From Saprospiraceae bacterium (GTDB lineage Bacteria > Bacteroidota > Bacteroidia > Chitinophagales > Saprospiraceae), in the NCBI GenBank assembly GCA_020847425.1, contig JADLCC010000245.1, positions 1 to 36,671 on the forward strand: a DNA stretch of 36,671 bases. The letters are read 5' to 3'. The notes under the pieces are model-generated. The model ran no database searches. It saw only the letters and a program-made list of their open reading frames with translations, and was not told the origin of the DNA. Of the stretch, positions 31,699-36,671 are shown one piece after another (the stretch's first letter is position 1; each line of letters starts with the position of its first letter). Position numbers and translations under genes: made by a program.

Positions 31699-34600
31699 TC
31701 AGTCCTTCTTTTTCAGTTTGTCCGCTTCCTCTTTCAGTTGTTTGAGTTGCGCTTCCACTTTTTGCACTTCCGATTGTAGTTGGGTCAGTTTCTGGTTTTC
31801 GGCCGCTACCATTTGTGCGGTTTCCGATTTTACCCGGTTGATTTCTTCAGCGCTTTGCATTTTCATTTCGGCAATCGATTTGGCTTCGTTTTCACGGGCC
31901 AGCGCGATAGCGGCAGCAGATTCCTGTCGTGCTTTCTGCACGGCTTCAGCGGCTTCTTTCTGAGAAGCGCCGATCTCATCTGTTGTTTTTTTGCGCGCTT
32001 CAGCGGCTTCGTTGGCGTACTGTGCGCGTTTGTCCGACGCCTCTTTGCGTGCGGTAGCGACCTCTTTTGCGGCATTCTCGCGGGCAGTGGTCACTTCCTG
32101 TTTGGAGCGTTCCTGGGCGTCGATGACTTCTTTGGCGAGAGCGGCTTTTTTGTCGTCCGATTCTTTTTTGGCTAATGTAACGGCTTCAATAGCCTGTTGT
32201 TTGGCTGTGGCGACTTCTTTGGCTGCATTTTCGCGGGCGCCGGCAACGAGGTTGGCCGATTCTTCGCGGGCTTTACCGATGGCTTCGGCGCTGAGTTGTT
32301 TTTCGCGTGCAGCGTTTTCGCGTGCAGTTTTTACTTCATTGGCGCCCTGTTGATTGGCTGTTGCGATTTCGGCTGCCGCTTTCTGTCGCGCTTCCGCTAC
32401 ATCGTTGGCGAGGCGCTGGCGTTCGCGCGAGCTGTTTTCGCGGGCGAAGCGGATACTATCGGCCTCGGCGGTTTTGATCGCCAGCAAGGCCTGCGAACTT
32501 TGGCGTTTGGCTTCTGCTACGTTGTTGGCGCTTTCCTGTTGGGCCCTAACAGCGGCTTCGCGGGCAGCAGCCACCTCGTTGGCAGCCTTTTCTTTGGCGG
32601 TGGCAATTTCAGCGGCAGCCCTTTCCCGGGAGGCTGCTACCTCCGTTGCCGAGACCGTCGTGGTTTCCTGTTGTTTCTTTTTGGCATCGGCTATTGCTGC
32701 TGCGGCCTCCGCCTGTATCTGCTTGATCCGTTCCTCGGAAGTTTGTTTGGATGCGACAACTTCAACTGCATACGTCTTTTGCGCCTGATCAGCCCGCAGG
32801 TTGGCTTCCTGCACTTTTGAACGGGCTTCTTCCTGCGCTTTGGCTACTTCCTGCTGGCTGCGCTCGCGGGCTTTCGCTACTTCGGCAGCACTCTGGGCTT
32901 TGATTTTATCCTCCTGTTCTTTTGCGGCTGCGATGGATTTGACCAGTTCCTGTTGGATACGTGTAATCTCTTCTTCCGCTTTTTTGCGGGAAGATGCTAC
33001 TTCCGAAGCAATGCTGTCGCGTTGTAATTTGGAACGGTTTTGAGACTCCGCAATGGCTTTATTCGCTTCATCCTGAACCTGTTGTACTGTCTGAGCCGCT
33101 TTTTGTTTGCTTTCCACCACTTGTTGGACGATGGCTGCCTTTTCAGAATCTGCCAGTTTTTGCTGATTGGCAACCTCGTTGCGAATCCGGGTAATTTCTT
33201 CAGATGCGCGTTTTTTAGATTCGGCGACTTCCGTTGCGGAATTTTCTTTTTGGCGTGCTACGTTTTCTTTGATTTCAGAAATCTCATTGGCGCTGTTTTG
33301 CTGCAACAAGGCTTTTTCTTCCGCTATTTTGCGGCGGCTTTCTGCCAGATCGGTGGCCAGTTTTTGTTTTTCGAGTACCGAATTTTCGCGGGTTTGTGCG
33401 ATTTCATTGGCTGATTCTTCCCTGATTTTCAGGATTTGTTCGGCGGCGGTTTTTTTCGTCGTAACCACATCTTCTGTGGTCCTGTTTTGTTCTGTTTTTG
33501 CTTTTTCCCGAGCATCAGCCACCATCCGGGTGTTTTCCTCGCGGATGCGTTTGAGTTCGTCGTCGGCGTTGCTGCGCGCAGAAGCAATTTCATCGCCGTA
33601 TTGCAGTTTGGCATGCTCCAGTTTTTCTTTGGCAGCGGCGACTTCTTTGGCGGCATTTTCGCGGGTGCGCTGCACTTCTTCGGCAGCGGTAACCCGGGCG
33701 CGCTGTATTTCTTCACCTGCCTGGCGGCGGGCTTCTTCAACGTTCAGGTTGATTTTAGTGACGGCGGAATCGGCCTTGTTGCGGCTGATCGTGATATAGT
33801 CTTTGGCTTCTTCCTTGGCTTTTTCTATTTCAGCAAGGCTCGATTTACGCGCTTCCAGCACTTCATTGGAATATTCCAGTTTTTTCTGGTTGGCGGCTTC
33901 GCGGGCAGCGGCTACTTCCTGCTGCAATTGTGCTTTGATACCGTCCGCGCGATCTTTTTCTGCTTTGATTTCCGCTCGGAGTCGTTCTTTGGTTTTTTCC
34001 AGTTCAGTGCGAAGCGCTACGACTTCGTTATCCGTATTGGCGGCGGCAGGTTTTCCAGTGCTTGTACCTGCTGTGCTGGTTTTGCCGCCTGCTGCCGGTT
34101 TTGTACCTGCTGCCGGTTTGGTATTGCCTGCGGCAACGACAGGTTCGGGTTTAGCCACTGCGGCGCCGGGGGTATCCACGACGGCTTCCCGTTCGAGCAC
34201 GGAATTAAAACAGGTGATGAGGTTTTTGAGTTCGCTCTGTCGCTCGGCGTTGATGGTGAACTTATATTTCTGCCGATCGACAAAATTGATAAAATTGATG
34301 CCAGTGAGATTGGAATTTGCCAGCCACTGCATGGCATCGAGGTCGAGCCGGAGGTTATTGCGGTGTGTCGGAACGGCCCCGGTCATGAGTTCATCCATCC
34401 CGATGAATTTGTAAGCCTGTTCCTTGCCGCTGGCGTCGATAAACGCAACCTGGTCGTCCTGGTTGAATTCGATGCCGCCAACGGAAGTCATCCGGGCAAA
34501 TATCCCTTTTTCATTGGTAAAAAACTCGATGGAGTAGTTGTACCCACCCCGAACGACAACAGTCAGCGAAGAACTACTGGCAATCTGGACGCCACTAATT

Positions 34601-34710
34601 TTTTTATTTTCTTTAATCACACTCGCACAATCCTGTGCGAGGAGTGACAGCGCCGAAAAACAAACAAGACACGGTATTAAGAGGTACGATCGAAAGTTTA
34701 CAGGCTGCAT
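31699..34710 (-). CDS. giant hendecad-repeat coiled-coil protein
   Basis: A 1003-residue exported protein. A signal peptide (YLLIPCLVCFSALSLLAQ) is followed by a globular beta-rich domain (about 26-170; VVVRGGYNYSIEFFTNEKG), a Pro/Gly/Ala/Thr linker (KPAAGTKPAAGG), and a coiled coil of about 770 residues to the C-terminus. The coil is Ala/Glu/Lys/Arg-rich with mostly 11-residue units such as RENAAKEVATA and QERSKQEVTTA, with some 18-residue (11+7) units. At 1.5 angstroms per residue this could be a rod of over 100 nm. The wide compositional bias causes long open frames on the opposite strand that are not genes. It is followed two bases later by the MetX-like gene. Confidence 0.8.
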   Translation of the reverse strand: MQPVNFRSYLLIPCLVCFSALSLLAQDCASVIKENKKISGVQIASSSSLTVVVRGGYNYSIEFFTNEKGIFARMTSVGGIEFNQDDQVAFIDASGKEQAYKFIGMDELMTGAVPTHRNNLRLDLDAMQWLANSNLTGINFINFVDRQKYKFTINAERQSELKNLITCFNSVLEREAVVDTPGAAVAKPEPVVAAGNTKPAAGTKPAAGGKTSTAGTSTGKPAAANTDNEVVALRTELEKTKERLRAEIKAEKDRADGIKAQLQQEVAAAREAANQKKLEYSNEVLEARKSSLAEIEKAKEEAKDYITISRNKADSAVTKINLNVEEARRQAGEEIQRARVTAAEEVQRTRENAAKEVAAAKEKLEHAKLQYGDEIASARSNADDELKRIREENTRMVADAREKAKTEQNRTTEDVVTTKKTAAEQILKIREESANEIAQTRENSVLEKQKLATDLAESRRKIAEEKALLQQNSANEISEIKENVARQKENSATEVAESKKRASEEITRIRNEVANQQKLADSEKAAIVQQVVESKQKAAQTVQQVQDEANKAIAESQNRSKLQRDSIASEVASSRKKAEEEITRIQQELVKSIAAAKEQEDKIKAQSAAEVAKARERSQQEVAKAQEEARSKVQEANLRADQAQKTYAVEVVASKQTSEERIKQIQAEAAAAIADAKKKQQETTTVSATEVAASRERAAAEIATAKEKAANEVAAAREAAVRAQQESANNVAEAKRQSSQALLAIKTAEADSIRFARENSSRERQRLANDVAEARQKAAAEIATANQQGANEVKTARENAAREKQLSAEAIGKAREESANLVAGARENAAKEVATAKQQAIEAVTLAKKESDDKKAALAKEVIDAQERSKQEVTTARENAAKEVATARKEASDKRAQYANEAAEARKKTTDEIGASQKEAAEAVQKARQESAAAIALARENEAKSIAEMKMQSAEEINRVKSETAQMVAAENQKLTQLQSEVQKVEAQLKQLKEEADKLKKKD

Positions 34711-34867
34711 AGTATGGCGAATATGTTGATGATTTGACGCGGCAATTTATGTGTTTCCCGGCAGCAAACGAAAGATGCAGCGAACAACTGTCCCGTTGCC
34801 CGAATTTTAAGAAATGATTAGCATTTAAAACAATAGATTTTTTGGAATAGCAAGAGTCTGTCCGAAA

Positions 34868-35797
34868 CTAGAAATGCAGTTGCAGGGAGTCGCGCATAGG
34901 GCTGAATTTGTTGCTGTTTTGCGTCCAGTACGCTTCCATCCGGGTAGTTTTCAAGCGGCCTTTGCTCGTTAATTTTCCACCGTCTGTTTCCTCCCATCCC
35001 AAAATACGATGCGGCGCCGCTGTTTCAAAACGGATATCCAAGGTGCGAGGTATACCCGTATATTTTAAATGCAACACACTCTCTTTTTCTCCTTTTTCTA
35101 ACTGAATATCAGCACTTTGTACCTGATAAGGTTTGTGGCGTATCCGGCTGTACAGGATAGAGGGCATAATGTTTACGGCGCCTGTTGGGATGCCTTCAGG
35201 GTTTATTCGAATGCGTACCGCGAGGTCGTCTTCCTGCATCGAAAGTGCCATGCGTTTATCTTCGTCGCCCTCCGATTCAAAATAGGAAAAGGAGCGCAAC
35301 TGGTAACCGCCTGCTTCCAGATTGCTCTGTGCAAATACCTGGCCGCACCAATCCTGTACGGTACAGGTCGTTTTTATGGTCGGCGTGCCATCCACGGGCG
35401 TGAAAACCGATTGCATGATGGAATAATCGTAAATCCCGGTTTGAAAACGCCGGATGCTGTTGAGTTTGAGCACCGGCAGGCGGTCCGTGCCGGCATTGGC
35501 AGGGTCGTCCAGTTTGACGTGTTTTTGTTTGGAAAAGTCTTCCGTGACAAAAACATTCACCTGTTCGGCCTCGCGGATTTCCCCATAACGATCCTGCGTT
35601 ACGTCGTAGGTACAGAGTTCGGCTTTGCCCTGGTACCAGTAGGCGTTGAATTCGGGTGAAGCCGGCATCGCTTTGTAAAGTTTTGATACCTGGGCTGCCG
35701 GCGTGGCTTGCACGGTTTGTTTTTCCGATTGCGGGCCGCAACTGATACATGTGATGACCAGGGTGAAGAGCGCAATCGAACGAAGTCTATTGTTCAT
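34868..35797 (-). CDS. conserved lipoprotein of unknown function
   Basis: A 309-residue lipoprotein with the signal ALFTLVITCISC (Cys20). The mature part has a beta-rich layout with conserved-looking blocks AYWYQGKAELCTYDVTQDRY, VFVTEDFSKQKHVKLDDPAN and VLKLNSIRRFQTGIYDYSIM. This kind of protein is found in many Bacteroidota and is often labelled in databases as Maf-like, which the sequence does not support. No catalytic motif is seen. The start overlaps the 3' end of the upstream glycosyltransferase gene by 11 bases, so the two are one transcript. Confidence 0.7.
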   Translation of the reverse strand: MNNRLRSIALFTLVITCISCGPQSEKQTVQATPAAQVSKLYKAMPASPEFNAYWYQGKAELCTYDVTQDRYGEIREAEQVNVFVTEDFSKQKHVKLDDPANAGTDRLPVLKLNSIRRFQTGIYDYSIMQSVFTPVDGTPTIKTTCTVQDWCGQVFAQSNLEAGGYQLRSFSYFESEGDEDKRMALSMQEDDLAVRIRINPEGIPTGAVNIMPSILYSRIRHKPYQVQSADIQLEKGEKESVLHLKYTGIPRTLDIRFETAAPHRILGWEETDGGKLTSKGRLKTTRMEAYWTQNSNKFSPMRDSLQLHF

Positions 35798-36671
35798 ATT
35801 TTTTTGTTTTTGTTTTACAATAAATCTCTCCCCAAACCACCCCTCGTTGTTGTTTCCAGATCAGTTCCCATTTTTGTTGAAGTTCCAGTCGGTCTTCTTT
35901 GGATACGTCATTGAACACATTCGATATAAAAACATACCGGTTTTGAGCCGTATCTATGGCTGAAAAGGAATCCTGACTGCCATCGAGTGCTATGTTTTCG
36001 CCGGTGTTGAGGTTGGGGAAAGCGGAGCCTACCGAGGACAAAGATATGTGCTGTTGCTGCAAAAATTGAATGGCCTGAGTACGAACAGGATGATAAGGCA
36101 AATGTGCCAGCGTACTATCCCAGTCCATCGAAATACCATGCGGGTAAGTCTGGAAATTACCCAAAGCAAACGAAACGGACAAAGCGGTGAAAATCCATTT
36201 TTTAGCCACAGATCTCAGCGTATCCATTTTTACAATCCATTGAAATACAAACAGATGGAAAGCAATGAAAACCGGAAGCAGGTACCTGTGGGCCGAAAGG
36301 TTGTTGTACCGGATGACCGAAATACTCAGCAGCACGAACAGACAAAGCAAAAGTAAAAACAGTTGCCAATTGAAAGGCCTTTTTTGGGGACTTCCCCCTA
36401 CCCCTAAAGGGGAGAACATTATAGGAAATGAAACATGGATTTCTACTTTATCCAAAATGTACTCCCCTTTAGGGGTAGGGGGAAGCCCCCAGTGGGTACC
36501 CGGCATTCTTTTTTTGCCGTACCAGAGCAATCCCGCTACGGCGATCCACTCAGCCAAACGGCCAAAATCCAGCCAACGCCAGGCCAGAATGACCACGTTG
36601 CGCAACATCTCTGCCGGCGCTGCCTGCCGAAAGGCCGGCGCCCAGGGAGAACTGGCGTGGTACCCGATCCA
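35787..36671 (-). CDS. partial membrane glycosyltransferase (GT39/ArnT-like)
   Basis: The 3' part (294 residues in the window, no stop up to the window edge) of a polytopic inner-membrane protein. Segments WIAVAGLLWYG, LFLLLLCLFVLLSISVI and HRYLLPVFIAFHLFVFQWIV are membrane helices. The phrase RYNNLSAHRYLLPVF resembles the C-terminal region of dolichyl-phosphate mannose-type or ArnT-like GT39 enzymes, which move sugars from lipid carriers. An ATG at 36608 is internal, as the frame continues upstream without a stop. The segment GLPPTPKGEY...SPLGVGGSP comes from a palindromic insertion (36386-36490). The N-terminal catalytic part lies beyond the window. Confidence 0.6.
   Translation of the reverse strand, partial: WIGYHASSPWAPAFRQAAPAEMLRNVVILAWRWLDFGRLAEWIAVAGLLWYGKKRMPGTHWGLPPTPKGEYILDKVEIHVSFPIMFSPLGVGGSPQKRPFNWQLFLLLLCLFVLLSISVIRYNNLSAHRYLLPVFIAFHLFVFQWIVKMDTLRSVAKKWIFTALSVSFALGNFQTYPHGISMDWDSTLAHLPYHPVRTQAIQFLQQQHISLSSVGSAFPNLNTGENIALDGSQDSFSAIDTAQNRYVFISNVFNDVSKEDRLELQQKWELIWKQQRGVVWGEIYCKTKTKKYEQ
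36386..36490. repeat. 105-bp palindromic element inserted in frame in a gene
   Basis: GGGGACTTCCCCCTACCCCT...GAACATT (36386-36420) and its inverted partner (36456-36490, reverse complement GGGGCTTCCCCCTACCCCT...GTACATT) match over 34 positions with one substitution and one base gap. A 35-base spacer separates them. The whole element is about 105 bases, 35 codons, inside the open frame of the glycosyltransferase gene. It keeps the frame and codes for a proline/glycine-rich loop. Confidence 0.85.

Noticed and set aside
33436-34647. A 403-codon open frame on the plus strand, with others nearby
   Set aside because: It is antisense to the coiled-coil gene. Its translation is rich in Phe, Gly and Cys as expected from the complement of Ala/Glu/Lys codons, and has no domain.
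34850-34870. Possible repeat word AGTCTGTCCGAAAC near the end of the lipoprotein gene
   Set aside because: Only a single copy is seen in the window, with no inverted partner.

Overview
The window looks like a chromosomal segment of a Bacteroidota bacterium, most likely a Saprospiraceae-type organism (Lewinella/Haliscomenobacter-like). The evidence is type IX secretion sorting domains of both the short type A form and the CHU_C/gliding-motility form, -7 elements of the TAnnTTTG kind, few Shine-Dalgarno sequences, a Tat-exported Gfo/Idh/MocA oxidoreductase, tandem DUF5362-like membrane proteins, and many palindromic intergenic repeats. No rRNA, tRNA, CRISPR array, phage or intact insertion sequence was recognised.

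Layout. 1-2.0 kb: a T9SS cargo protein with a clear terminator, then a 2OG-Fe(II) oxygenase. 2.09-2.36 kb: a mosaic of palindromes bounded by inverted repeats. 2.4-13.5 kb: a long same-strand run with short gaps, containing an ECF-like sigma factor, a possible 25-residue hydrophobic micropeptide, a membrane-spanning anti-sigma-like protein, an exported TPR-CHAT (caspase-like) protease, a beta-helix lipoprotein, a small T9SS protein, a collagen-like fibre protein with a self-processing S74 chaperone domain, and a CHU_C adhesin. 13.5-18.5 kb: a truncated GNAT remnant, a TPR-sensor adenylate cyclase, a lectin-like protein and a VOC-VOC-SRPBCC fusion. 18.5-21.2 kb: a palindromic element, then an AT-rich accessory patch of small unknown genes, including two very short ones. 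21.2-30.0 kb, minus strand: YCII protein, Gfo/Idh/MocA oxidoreductase, OsmC, MFS transporter, M16 protease, VOC protein and two DUF5362-like proteins. 30.1-36.7 kb: GNAT enzyme, a MetX-like protein lacking its nucleophile serine, a giant hendecad coiled-coil protein, a lipoprotein and a partial GT39-like membrane glycosyltransferase.

Most interesting system. The 2.4-7.0 kb block has a cytoplasmic sigma factor, a single-pass anti-sigma whose periplasmic part is TPR-like, and a signal-peptide-bearing TPR-CHAT protease with an intact His/Cys pair. It is arranged as if the protease controls the anti-sigma, by analogy with the TPR-CHAT/Csx30/sigma circuit of type III-E CRISPR but with no CRISPR parts and with the protease outside the membrane. 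The surface proteins encoded downstream would be its natural output. This is inference from gene order and topology, not shown by the sequence alone.

Other items worth attention are an in-frame palindromic insertion in the glycosyltransferase gene, heptanucleotide repeat arrays that put TGA in every frame at gene ends, and several nested-palindrome (MITE/REP-like) islands that share modules.
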